IMG/VR virus record: IMGVR_UViG_3300011430_000346 | Span: 1 to 24,098 of that record | Origin: a virus | DNA: 24,098 bases | Direction: 5' to 3' (one strand) | Part shown: in pieces, positions 1-6,790 of the stretch | Layout: the number at the start of each line of letters is the position of its first letter | Position numbering within the stretch: position 1 is the stretch's first letter | The notes under the pieces: generated by a model | What the model was told of the DNA's origin: nothing | Databases searched by the model: none | What the model saw: the letters and a program-made list of their open reading frames with translations, nothing else | Made by a program: the position numbers and the translations under genes

Positions 1-1428
1 ACCTGGAGGAAGCTCACCAGGCAGCGGCGCTACAGGAGCGCCGTTGATGTCGTCCCCTTCGTACTCAGGAACTTCCATGCCCAGAACGTCGAACGCAACG
101 CGCGGCGGCATCTTCAGTTCCTTGCCAGTCATCTTCACTGCCGTCTCGACCTTGTCAGACAGCCCGGCCCGAAGCGCTTCCACGTTCTTCAGGTCATGCA
201 TGCCGCAGACGTTGTCAGGCTCCTCGTAAAAGAGCGTCGCGTCCAATGTCATCTCGATTAGCTTCAGCATCGGGATGACGTTCTTCGTCCAGAAGTGCAG
301 CTCCTGCGCCATCGCCACAGCGTAGTTCGCCACGTCTTTCGCGCCGAGGACAGACGACGAGACGCCCATCGCTGCAAGCACTTCCTCGCGGTTCCACTCC
401 ATTGCCTTGAGAAACTCGATGTCCTTCGGCGTCACTGCGACCGGTGTGTACTTGAACCCGCCCTGCAGAATCGCAGTCCTGCGCGCGTTGTTCGCGCCAC
501 CGTGGTCCTGGTCCCACGCACCGAGGTACTCTTCCTGCTCTTCCTTGGTCAGCGTGGAGTCGTACGTGATGACGCCACCAGGGTCACCACCATTTTCCAG
601 GATGGCCCTGTTGTACTCCTTGGACAGCATGTCCTGCTCGATGGACGACGCGACAGCGCCGATGCGAGAGAGACCGCGCAGCGGATTCGTGGGGTTGGGG
701 TACTTGAACTGGATCACTTCGTCCAAGCGCAACATCTGCTTGTACGAAACGCCGTTCGTGCGCATCCAAGGCGGCGGCATGTACCACCACCCGCAGAGCT
801 GCCCGTACCTCCCGTCCTCGAACACGGGCTCGAAGAGGTCCGGCGAGAGGGGCCACAAGTGGATCAGGTTCGTGCCGCTCTCGTCGTACTCCTTCACCCA
901 GAAGCACTCGCCGCGAACTTCAAGCCAGAGGTACGTTGTGACGAGCAGCTGGTTCCCGACCTGCAGCGGATTCGGGTGCTCGATGAGCTGCAGGAACGGA
1001 TGCTCCCAGTCTGTCTCAAGCCCGCGCCCAGCGACGCGCTCCTGCCACGGGCGGTTGATGCGCCGTCGAATCGCTGACCTCTCGCGGCCGAAGCGCGGGC
1101 CAGGCGTTCGGAGCCGCCCAGCCCGCTTCGCGAAGAGGTCCATGAGGTCCGTGTACTCAGGCGATTCGACGTACACAGTGAACGGCGCTTGCGACGCTGC
1201 AACGGCGCTTGTCATCGCCGCCGCAAAGACCCATGCGTGGTTCTGGAACGGGTCTGCTGCGCGCACGAGGGCGGGCATGCGCGAGCTCGACAGTGACGCG
1301 AACCAGTTGTTGAGGTTGTTGAAGAACGGCTTCAACGCCTGGTCCTTCGTCTGCGCCGACGTAGTGACAGTGCGCAACGGTTCCCCGCGCGCACCATACA
1401 GCGTCAGCTCTGCCGGCTTTTTCGTCAT
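1..1428 (-). CDS. Phage portal protein (HK97-type), 3' end outside the window
   Basis: The open frame gives 476 residues and runs off the left edge without a stop, so the C-terminus is missing. The protein forms the dodecameric ring at the capsid vertex through which DNA is packaged and ejected. Portal-like features include HPNPLQ followed by a hydrophobic segment and GECFWVKEY, a YPNPTNPLRGLS segment in the middle, and a helical region beginning KEYNRAILENGG that leads to FLKAMEWNREEVLAAMGV, the usual order in HK97-family portals. The ATG is preceded by AGGAG five bases upstream. It follows the 1437-1802 gene by 8 bases and is the last gene of the terL-portal group, in the usual terminase-then-portal order. 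The family assignment is from memory of motifs and overall pattern, not from a search. Confidence 0.93.
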   Translation of the reverse strand, partial: MTKKPAELTLYGARGEPLRTVTTSAQTKDQALKPFFNNLNNWFASLSSSRMPALVRAADPFQNHAWVFAAAMTSAVAASQAPFTVYVESPEYTDLMDLFAKRAGRLRTPGPRFGRERSAIRRRINRPWQERVAGRGLETDWEHPFLQLIEHPNPLQVGNQLLVTTYLWLEVRGECFWVKEYDESGTNLIHLWPLSPDLFEPVFEDGRYGQLCGWWYMPPPWMRTNGVSYKQMLRLDEVIQFKYPNPTNPLRGLSRIGAVASSIEQDMLSKEYNRAILENGGDPGGVITYDSTLTKEEQEEYLGAWDQDHGGANNARRTAILQGGFKYTPVAVTPKDIEFLKAMEWNREEVLAAMGVSSSVLGAKDVANYAVAMAQELHFWTKNVIPMLKLIEMTLDATLFYEEPDNVCGMHDLKNVEALRAGLSDKVETAVKMTGKELKMPPRVAFDVLGMEVPEYEGDDINGAPVAPLPGELPPG

Positions 1429-1436
1429 GAGCTCTC

Positions 1437-1802
1437 CTAGAGGACTGCGGCCAGGAGCACCTTGAGTCCGATGTTGAGGCCCGTGTCGATCGCTCGCGCG
1501 AGCACGCGACGACCCTCGCGCTCCGCCGCGGTGATGCCGATGAGCACTTCCGCAGTGGCGACCGCACGCGCTGCCTGGCCGTACAGCTGCACTTCGCGGA
1601 TGGCCTTCTCGTACGCAGCCGTGTCGCCAGCGACCTTCGCCTCGGCAGCCGCAACGAGCTCTGCTGAGGCATTCAGCGCCCATGTCGCGGCCTTCTCCTT
1701 GAGGTGCGTGGGCAGCATCTCCGTCTTGATGATGCCCTTGACATCCTCGACGACGGAGTCGCCGATCGTCTTGAGCGCGCTCTTCAGGTCGATGGAGCTC
1801 AT
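1437..1802 (-). CDS. Small helical protein between lipoprotein and portal, function unknown
   Basis: This 121-residue protein is almost entirely predicted helix and rich in alanine, leucine, lysine and glutamate. It ends in a hydrophobic tail (LNIGLKVLLAAVL) that could touch a membrane or another protein. There is no signal peptide and no cysteine. The ATG has AGGAG seven bases upstream, inside the end of the lipoprotein gene, which stops one base before this start, so the two are probably co-translated. Its position between packaging/lysis-type genes and the portal suggests a late-expressed role in the virion or in lysis, but nothing in the sequence decides between these. I do not recognise a family. 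Confidence 0.75.
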   Translation of the reverse strand: MSSIDLKSALKTIGDSVVEDVKGIIKTEMLPTHLKEKAATWALNASAELVAAAEAKVAGDTAAYEKAIREVQLYGQAARAVATAEVLIGITAAEREGRRVLARAIDTGLNIGLKVLLAAVL

Positions 1803-1803
1803 C

Positions 1804-2028
1804 TTACTTCTCCTGGTTCACGAGCTTCTCAGCCGCGTCGAGCTGGAAATTCGACGCGTCGAGCAGCGCCTGCTCGCCAGGCGTCAGCGGGCTCTTGATG
1901 AGTTCCTTGTTCACAGTGCGACCGGTCTCGACCATCCCACGGATGGCGACGTCGCGACCTGCCACGTCCGGAGACTGGCAGCCCGCAAGCGCGAGCACGG
2001 CGACGAGCAGCATCAGCTTGTCCTTCAT
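1804..2028 (-). CDS. Small lipoprotein, candidate outer-membrane spanin
   Basis: The 74-residue product has a clear lipoprotein signal: a Lys start, a hydrophobic stretch (LMLLVAVLALAG) and a lipobox LAGC with the lipidated cysteine at position 17. That leaves a mature chain of 57-58 residues, mostly helical, with no membrane segment. In Gram-negative phages a short lipoprotein next to an N-terminally anchored coiled-coil protein often forms the spanin pair that fuses the inner and outer membranes at lysis. The gene just upstream (2040-2324) is such a one-helix protein. Against this, the chain lacks the proline-rich stretch common in Rz1-type proteins. AGGAGA lies seven bases before the ATG. 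Lipoprotein status is seen directly; the spanin role is inference. Confidence 0.8.
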   Translation of the reverse strand: MKDKLMLLVAVLALAGCQSPDVAGRDVAIRGMVETGRTVNKELIKSPLTPGEQALLDASNFQLDAAEKLVNQEK

Positions 2029-2039
2029 CGGAGCTCTCC

Positions 2040-2324
2040 TTACCCCGCCTCTGCCAGCCGTACCTCGACACGGTTGAACATGCGGGTGTTTTCCTTGATG
2101 ACGCTGGACGACTCGCCCAACGCACGATGGCAGTCCTGTGCGACGTTCATCGCCATCTCGTCACGCTGCTTGAGAGCCGACATCCAGTCGCGCCGCTGCT
2201 CTGACAGCGCGGTCTTGAACTCCTCCGCGTTGCTCTTCATGTGGCGAAGGAAGTAGACCACCACGATGACGAGCACCACAAGCGCAGGCACCTGGGCGAG
2301 GGCGGCTTCGAGCACCTTGTCCAT
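2040..2324 (-). CDS. Small one-helix membrane protein, holin-like or inner-membrane spanin candidate
   Basis: The 94-residue product has one strong membrane helix near the N-terminus (about residues 12-27, VPALVVLVIVVVYFL). A long charged, probably coiled-coil helix follows, ending in VIKENTRMFNRVEVRLAEAG. Small phage proteins with this layout are common next to packaging and lysis genes and are variously labelled holin-like or left unknown; the layout also fits an i-spanin. A longer frame exists upstream, but the start chosen here makes a TAATG overlap with the terL stop codon, which is the usual coupling in this genome. The next gene downstream is a lipoprotein. Membrane anchoring is confident; which lysis role it has, if any, is not. 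Confidence 0.78.
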   Translation of the reverse strand: MDKVLEAALAQVPALVVLVIVVVYFLRHMKSNAEEFKTALSEQRRDWMSALKQRDEMAMNVAQDCHRALGESSSVIKENTRMFNRVEVRLAEAG

Positions 2325-4537
2325 TACTTGCTGCCTCCAAGGAACGTGATCTTGGGCTTCGACCGCGCGTACTTCTTCATCTGCCACGCGATGCCCCACT
2401 TGATGACCTGGTCGTCGTGCGCGCCCGGGTCCGCTTCGAACTTCCCGTTCGACTGCAGCTTGAACGACAGCGCTTCATCGACGAACTCGCGATCCTTGAC
2501 ACCCATGAGGCCGTCCATGATCGCTTCGCTCAGACCGTCGAGCAGAACGTCGCGTGTGTTGCCGTTCGTCGACCAACCGGCGCGCGCCTTCTTGATGTCC
2601 TCCCTCACGTCGAAGAAGTACATGGAGCCGCCGCGGAAATGCGGCTTGCGGTACTGGTTGCCGCCGATCTCGAGCACTTTCTGGATAACCGCGTGCCCGT
2701 GGTTCTCGCGCTCGACTGCGAGGAGCCCGTTGTTGTACTTCTGGCCGAGGCGCACCGCGTGCTCCGCCAGTACGCGCGGATTGAAGAGCCCGTGCACCGC
2801 AGCAACCTGCGCGCCAGTACTCTTGCGAATGACGCCGACGCCGTTCGGATCGCAGCCAGGCAGACCTTCACTGGTGTCGCAGCCAAGAACGTACTCCTCG
2901 TTCTTGACGGGCTTCTCCCACTCAGCTTCGTACCCGCCCGGGATGCCCCACTTGCACGGGTCCGGGTCCGGCATCTTCTCCAGCATCTCTAGCAGCTCAT
3001 CTGTGTCGAAGTAGCAAGTGCCCGACTGGATGAAGCACGAGATGTCGTCCTCAGGCATCTCCTGCGGGAACAGCCGCTTGTACACGCGCTTCTGCTGGCG
3101 CCTGAATGCAACCTGGCCGAGATCAAGCTTGTGCTTAGCCATCAGGTTCTTCTCTTCGTCTGACAGCGTTGCAAGAAGCTCCTCAGGGTCGAACTCACCG
3201 GGACGGCAGCGGTTCAGTGGGTCGTCGAACCAGCGAATGAAGATGGGCGTGAATTCGCTCTTGCCCTGGCGTGCAGACTTGTACTCGTTCGCGAACCACT
3301 CCATGCCGTTCGGCGTCGTCTCCAGGACAACCTCGCCGTGCGCTGCAGCGCCGAGCAGTCCAGCGATGAGGTCATCTACGTCTTCCATGCGGTGCGGACC
3401 GAGACACCACTTCGCAACCTCAGACCCGTGCACGCGCTGAAGCGTATCACCACGGCCCTCACCAGTTCCGCCTGCAGTGCCGATGAAGAAGTACGAGTTG
3501 TTCTCGAACTCGAACGTCTCCTTGCTCTTATCGTTCAGCCGCGGAACGGCTTCCGGGTCTTTCTCATGGAAGACCTTCGTGATGCGCACGATGCGCTTCG
3601 TAGACTTGGTTGTGTGCGCAAGCGTCATTGCGTCCGACCGAGGAAGCTCCTGGCAGACCTGGTACGAGAGCCCCTGCTCAAGCGTGGTGAAACCTCCGCG
3701 CCGGTATTTCAGCAGGAGGTACCACGGCTTCTTGCCCTGCATCACAGCAAGGCGCTTCGCTGCCAGGTAGCGCTTCTGCAGCTGAGAGACGTCGAAGGTG
3801 ACAACAGGAGTTCCGAACTGCGCGCGCCCTTCTGCCTGCTGGCGCTCAGTGAGGAACTCAAGCGGCTTGTCCGTGCGCACTTTCAAGCGCCTGCGCGCGA
3901 AGGTGATGAAAGACTGCGCGCTGAACGTCGGCGCGACGTCCTGCAACTCCATCACGCGCTTGTACAGCGGGTCCGTCTGCGGAAGCACGCGAGGCTTCGT
4001 GTCTGGGAAGAGCTTCGTGATGGCCGCCATGTCGTACTTCAGGAGCTCGTCACCAGCTTCACGGCACGCTTCGTAGAACCAATGACCGCGGTCTGCAATC
4101 TCGCCGAACAGCGTGCGCCTGTCTGCTGACACAATACGCCGCAAGTCTGTCGTGATGTCCTGACAGTCGAGCGCGTAGACCGCTCCAACGTGCGTGAAGG
4201 GCAGCTCATCGGCGTTGAACGTCTTGCCGGAGCACATCCAGACTTCTGCGCCGTTGTTGAGACGGTACGCAGCCATGGACGAGTCAGACCCATGGTCGCT
4301 GTACTTGGTGGTCTTGAAGTCCGCGTCAGCGAGCATGCGGAGCAGTACGTGCTTTGCCCGCTGCGTGCGCTTGGACACGAACATCACGACGACCTGGCCG
4401 TCCGATGCGTCCCGGAGCGCGAGCGCGATGGCCACTTCCAAGAAGCGACCATTGAGCCTCGCGTGCTCGACGAGCGTCTGCGCTCGAAGAGTGACGAGCT
4501 CTGCGTACGGCTCCGGGACGGAGATCGCGACGGACAC
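2324..4537 (-). CDS. terL: Terminase large subunit with an extra N-terminal ATPase-like domain
   Basis: This is the packaging motor and DNA-cutting nuclease. The canonical part spans residues 270-737. It has a Walker-A-like KYRRGGFTT (277-285), the TLAHTTKSTKRI segment, a Walker B region HGSEVAKW (370-377), a coupling motif LETTPNG (405-411), and a nuclease domain with GCDTSEG (Asp553), VEREN (Glu609) and HDDQVIKWGIAW (Asp708/709). At 737 residues it is much longer than the usual 450-600. The extra N-terminal ~185 residues resemble a second terminase ATPase core: VVVMFVSKRTQRAK, then NNGAEVWMCSGK, then AVYALDCQD, then an ADRRTLFGEIADRGHWFYEA tail. A GKS/T loop and the Walker B glutamate are missing there. 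The GTG start directly follows the stop of the holin-like gene (TAGGTG). The terminase call is very secure; the pseudo-domain reading is inference. Confidence 0.96.
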   Translation of the reverse strand: MSVAISVPEPYAELVTLRAQTLVEHARLNGRFLEVAIALALRDASDGQVVVMFVSKRTQRAKHVLLRMLADADFKTTKYSDHGSDSSMAAYRLNNGAEVWMCSGKTFNADELPFTHVGAVYALDCQDITTDLRRIVSADRRTLFGEIADRGHWFYEACREAGDELLKYDMAAITKLFPDTKPRVLPQTDPLYKRVMELQDVAPTFSAQSFITFARRRLKVRTDKPLEFLTERQQAEGRAQFGTPVVTFDVSQLQKRYLAAKRLAVMQGKKPWYLLLKYRRGGFTTLEQGLSYQVCQELPRSDAMTLAHTTKSTKRIVRITKVFHEKDPEAVPRLNDKSKETFEFENNSYFFIGTAGGTGEGRGDTLQRVHGSEVAKWCLGPHRMEDVDDLIAGLLGAAAHGEVVLETTPNGMEWFANEYKSARQGKSEFTPIFIRWFDDPLNRCRPGEFDPEELLATLSDEEKNLMAKHKLDLGQVAFRRQQKRVYKRLFPQEMPEDDISCFIQSGTCYFDTDELLEMLEKMPDPDPCKWGIPGGYEAEWEKPVKNEEYVLGCDTSEGLPGCDPNGVGVIRKSTGAQVAAVHGLFNPRVLAEHAVRLGQKYNNGLLAVERENHGHAVIQKVLEIGGNQYRKPHFRGGSMYFFDVREDIKKARAGWSTNGNTRDVLLDGLSEAIMDGLMGVKDREFVDEALSFKLQSNGKFEADPGAHDDQVIKWGIAWQMKKYARSKPKITFLGGSK

Positions 4538-4759
4538 CTAGCCCTCGGTGGTCTTCTCGACCTTCGGCTGATCGGCCTTCACCGCTTCCTTGCCGTGGTC
4601 CGCGATGCCCTGGCCCACGATGTAAGCGATGATGGTGTACACGATGCCGGAGACCTCGACCTCGTTGAGGCCGATCTTGGTCCCGATCACGCGCATGATG
4701 ACGGCTGCGAGCATCGCTGCCGCCTTCTTCGACGTGATGAACGACTTGAGGAACTCCAT
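4538..4759 (-). CDS. Small two-helix membrane protein, holin candidate
   Basis: The 73-residue product begins MEFLKSFITSKK. It has two apolar helices (about residues 13-27 and 37-52) separated by a short polar turn, then a charged tail rich in Lys and Glu. A short N-terminus, two helices and a charged C-terminus are typical of small phage holins, and the KSFITSKK...IVGQGIADHGKEA pattern is familiar from proteins annotated as holins. An ATG two codons upstream sits directly against the GGAGG sequence. The second ATG, six bases from GGAGG, is the better start and is used here. It is immediately upstream of terL, as in T7-type late regions where holin and terminase genes are adjacent. No endolysin was found in the window. 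Confidence 0.75.
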   Translation of the reverse strand: MEFLKSFITSKKAAAMLAAVIMRVIGTKIGLNEVEVSGIVYTIIAYIVGQGIADHGKEAVKADQPKVEKTTEG

Positions 4760-4787
4760 GTGCATCCTCCGTAGACCGCCGCCTTGA

Positions 4788-4820
4788 GCGCCACGGAAAG
4801 GACCGTCCTCTCCGTGGCGC
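4788..4820 (-). terminator. Strong hairpin after the structural gene, probable terminator without U-tract
   Basis: A perfect 10-base inverted repeat (GCGCCACGGA / TCCGTGGCGC) encloses a second 5-base stem (AGGAC / GTCCT), giving a nearly continuous 15-pair stem with one mismatch. It lies 41 bases downstream of the 4861-5412 stop and 29 bases upstream of the holin-like gene. There is no T-run on either side, so it is either a U-tract-less terminator, a partial attenuator or an RNA stabiliser. Confidence 0.5.
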
Positions 4821-4860
4821 CAAGCAATCGGCGTTTGAAGCGCGACGAACTAGTAGTTGC

Positions 4861-5412
4861 CTACCAGTTCGCGAGGCAGTTGACGTTGACGCCGACCGTG
4901 TTCGCGCCGTCGACGTCCGCCTCGTAGGCGATGCCCACGCCGGTGGCGAGCGTCCGCGCACCCGCGTTGACGACGCCGTGGTCCGCCGCAGTGGCGATGA
5001 TGTCGAGACCCGCGGTGATGTCGTCGTCGCCGTTGTTGTTCACCGTCGCGTACGGCCCGAGGACGAGCAGGAAGAAGTAGTTCCCGTCGTCCGGCGAGTT
5101 CGGGTACACCCCGACCGGGCGGAGCAGGTCTGCCAGGTTCTCGGAGTAGTCCGTCGTGACCTCGCCGCGCACGCCCGAGTCGTCGTGGAAGGCGACGTCG
5201 CCCGCCACGCCCGGCACCGCGTTCGCGACTTCCTTGCAGAAGACGTACGTCCTCTGCCCGCGGGAGTACATCTTGCCGAGGACGTAGTTCCCCGGGTCCG
5301 CCTGGTTGAAGTCCTCCGTCAGCGGATCGATCGAGAGAATCGCTCCGAGTCCGGTGCCGAAGCTCTCGGCGATGGACTCCGCCGCTTCGACCAGCCTGTC
5401 GTTTCCGCTCAT
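4861..5412 (-). CDS. Probable virion structural protein, capsid decoration/fibre-like
   Basis: The 183-residue product has one short helix at the start and then looks all-beta. It includes NQADPGNYVLGKMYSRGQRTYVF, a long Asn/Asp run near NNNGDDD, and a final repeat-like section (DIIATAADHGVVNAGARTLATGVGIAYEA and onward). Such glycine- and valine-rich 'G-V-A' segments resemble small capsid-surface or cement proteins of the DUF2190 kind, but the match is weak and I cannot name the family with confidence. The Shine-Dalgarno GGAGG is six bases before the ATG. The gene stands in its own unit, with non-coding gaps of 121 and about 100 bases on its two sides, both holding hairpins. That fits a highly expressed structural protein. 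Confidence 0.72.
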   Translation of the reverse strand: MSGNDRLVEAAESIAESFGTGLGAILSIDPLTEDFNQADPGNYVLGKMYSRGQRTYVFCKEVANAVPGVAGDVAFHDDSGVRGEVTTDYSENLADLLRPVGVYPNSPDDGNYFFLLVLGPYATVNNNGDDDITAGLDIIATAADHGVVNAGARTLATGVGIAYEADVDGANTVGVNVNCLANW

Positions 5413-5433
5413 CTACAGCCTCCAGGTGCATTC

Positions 5434-5458
5434 GCTGCTGAGCGTCAGCTCAGCCAGC
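5434..5458 (-). other. Hairpin in the leader of the 4861-5412 gene
   Basis: A perfect 7-base inverted repeat GCTGAGC / GCTCAGC with a GTCA loop, extended by GCT/AGC with one bulged base, lies 22 bases upstream of the ATG at 5412. It ends just before the Shine-Dalgarno sequence. No T-run follows, so a leader structure that stabilises the RNA or affects translation is as likely as a terminator. Confidence 0.45.
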
Positions 5459-5496
5459 AGGTTCCCTAGACCTTTTTGCGTCACAGCAGGATTCGT

Positions 5497-5516
5497 CTGC
5501 AAGCATCAGCTTGCAG
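5497..5516 (-). other. Hairpin downstream of the 5534-5818 gene
   Basis: A perfect 8-base inverted repeat CTGCAAGC / GCTTGCAG closes on an ATCA loop. A smaller AGGCG / CGCCT hairpin sits beside it at about 5520-5534, against the stop codon of the upstream gene. There is no U-tract in the leftward direction. It may end or attenuate the transcript of the fibre-adaptor group, or be an RNA processing signal. Confidence 0.45.
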
Positions 5517-5533
5517 CGCAGGCGCCTCTCGCC

Positions 5534-5818
5534 TTACGCCGTCAACGCGGTAATCATCTCCGCGGGCGTCCACTCCAGAACTCGCATGTACTCGAACCCG
5601 TCTGCGTCGACGACCGTGCCAAGCTGCTCCTTCATCGCGCGCCGCAGCTCAGGCGTGTTCATCGACCCCACTGCGGGAACGGTGAGGTCTTCCTCGCGCG
5701 CGGCCACGCGCACGCCGTCGAACATGCGCACGAAGTACTCGGCGGTGCTTCCGGGAATCGTCTTCGTGATGATCCCCGACCGGCCCTTCAGCCTGACGAT
5801 GGTGTTGTTGGCCAGCAT
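5534..5818 (-). CDS. Small beta-barrel (KOW/SH3-like) protein, function unknown
   Basis: The 94-residue product begins NNTIVRLKGRSGIITKTIPG, then EYFVRMFDGVRVAAREEDLTV. This strand-turn-strand pattern with alternating valines looks like a small KOW or SH3-type barrel. A helical C-terminal half (TPELRRAMKEQLG to TPAEMITALTA) follows. Start choice is supported by AGGAG four bases before the ATG, inside the 7-base gap after the fibre-adaptor stop. It sits between the fibre adaptor and the hairpin-flanked structural gene, so a minor virion or assembly role is plausible. The 12192-12422 product has a similar barrel-like pattern but no obvious sequence identity. Confidence 0.75.
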   Translation of the reverse strand: MLANNTIVRLKGRSGIITKTIPGSTAEYFVRMFDGVRVAAREEDLTVPAVGSMNTPELRRAMKEQLGTVVDADGFEYMRVLEWTPAEMITALTA

Positions 5819-5825
5819 GTTTCTC

Positions 5826-6098
5826 CTACTGCTCGCGTACCTTGATCACAATGGTGCGGTCGTCGATGCGGCCGCCCACCGTCGTGATCCTGCACACTAC
5901 GTCGTAGTCTGTCCCGGCCGTCCCGCCGCTCAACCAGATAGTCGCAACCGACTCAGTTTCTTCTTGCGACTCCATCGTGATGCCATCTGGAACGACCCAC
6001 TCCACCGAATCGATCGTGTCGCTGCCCAGGTACGAAGACCAGTCGACCGTGTAGTCGAGCTTGGCGTTCGGGTCTTTGATAAACTTGCCGAGGCTCAT
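5826..6098 (-). CDS. Phage fibre-tail adaptor protein
   Basis: The 90-residue product matches a small, widespread phage family that joins tail fibres to the tail tube or baseplate. Diagnostic pieces are KDPNAKLDYTVDWSSYL near the start, DTIDSVEWVVPDGI, then ATIWLSGGTAGTDYDVVCRI and TTVGGRIDDRTIVIKV. The 'LSGGTAGTxYxVxCRITTxxGRxDDR' block is characteristic of the family. The length is normal for it. The ATG overlaps the stop of the upstream Gly/Ser-rich gene by ATGA. Its place next to fibre-type genes agrees with the call. The family identification is from memory of the motif. Confidence 0.87.
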   Translation of the reverse strand: MSLGKFIKDPNAKLDYTVDWSSYLGSDTIDSVEWVVPDGITMESQEETESVATIWLSGGTAGTDYDVVCRITTVGGRIDDRTIVIKVREQ

Positions 6099-6790
6099 AC
6101 TGACGCTCCGCGCTCTTCTTGGTCGTCTACAAACGGCACACGCACAACTCTCACGTCAGACACTACAGACACTTGCCGGTCGTCGAACGCAACAACAGCA
6201 TACTGCTCTTCTGGCTGCGCTACCGCTCTTCGATCGTCGAACGCAACTACCGCGTACTGCTCGTCTGGTACTCGAGCGACTGCGTCCGCGAATGCAGCGA
6301 GTCCGACCTTCGGCACTTTCAGTACTCGCTCACTTAGCAGTACCGGAGTGAAAACCGAACCGCTAAGTGTTCCAGACCCGATTACTGCCGCGTCAAAGAA
6401 CTCGAAGAAAGTGAACGTCCCTTCTACGTCGCCTTCTCCTACAGCCGTTGTGTTCAACAGCGACGTTACTCCGGGTTCACCGCTTGTAGACGCAGATCCA
6501 ACTGCCTCTGCGTCTACAAGCGACACACCAACTACGTTTCCTGCAAGACTTCCGCTCCCGGACTCCGTGCCACTAGCGAGCGCGGTAATAGTCGCGCTTC
6601 CACTTAGGCTGCCGGAACCTGAGAGCGTCCCCGCCATCTGGACTGTTGGGTCAGTCTGCGGCGTCCAAACGTACGGAGTTGTAACTTCAACTGGTGCGAA
6701 AACGTAACGCGAGTCACAAGTCAAGCCTGGCAGCGTCATCGACATTGACCGAGTGAAACCCCATCGTCCTAGACGGTTCGTGATCAGCAT
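6095..6790 (-). CDS. Gly/Ser-rich repeat virion protein with tandem QYAVVAFDDR motif
   Basis: The 231-residue product lacks cysteine-rich or catalytic motifs. Its middle is a beta-type repeat region with several GSGSLSG-like units (AGTLSGSGSLSG, SGSGSLAG, IGSGTLSG), as in tail-fibre shafts. Near the C-terminus the sequence EQYAVVAFDDR occurs twice, 18 residues apart, followed by a related VVSDVRVVRVPF stretch. This resembles the 'VPAEDR' repeats seen in phage proteins encoded next to fibre-tail adaptors. The start overlaps the upstream stop as TGATG, and the stop overlaps the adaptor start as ATGA. A role in fibre attachment is likely from position; the exact role is unknown. Confidence 0.8.
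   Translation of the reverse strand: MLITNRLGRWGFTRSMSMTLPGLTCDSRYVFAPVEVTTPYVWTPQTDPTVQMAGTLSGSGSLSGSATITALASGTESGSGSLAGNVVGVSLVDAEAVGSASTSGEPGVTSLLNTTAVGEGDVEGTFTFFEFFDAAVIGSGTLSGSVFTPVLLSERVLKVPKVGLAAFADAVARVPDEQYAVVAFDDRRAVAQPEEQYAVVAFDDRQVSVVSDVRVVRVPFVDDQEERGASV

Noticed and set aside
2325-2399. 25-residue upstream extension of the one-helix membrane protein
   Set aside because: It lies within the end of terL and lacks a ribosome site; the TAATG start is more consistent with the rest of the genome.
5469-5482. CCTTTTTGCG as the U-tract of a rightward terminator
   Set aside because: It is 14 or more bases from the nearest stem and no rightward gene precedes it.
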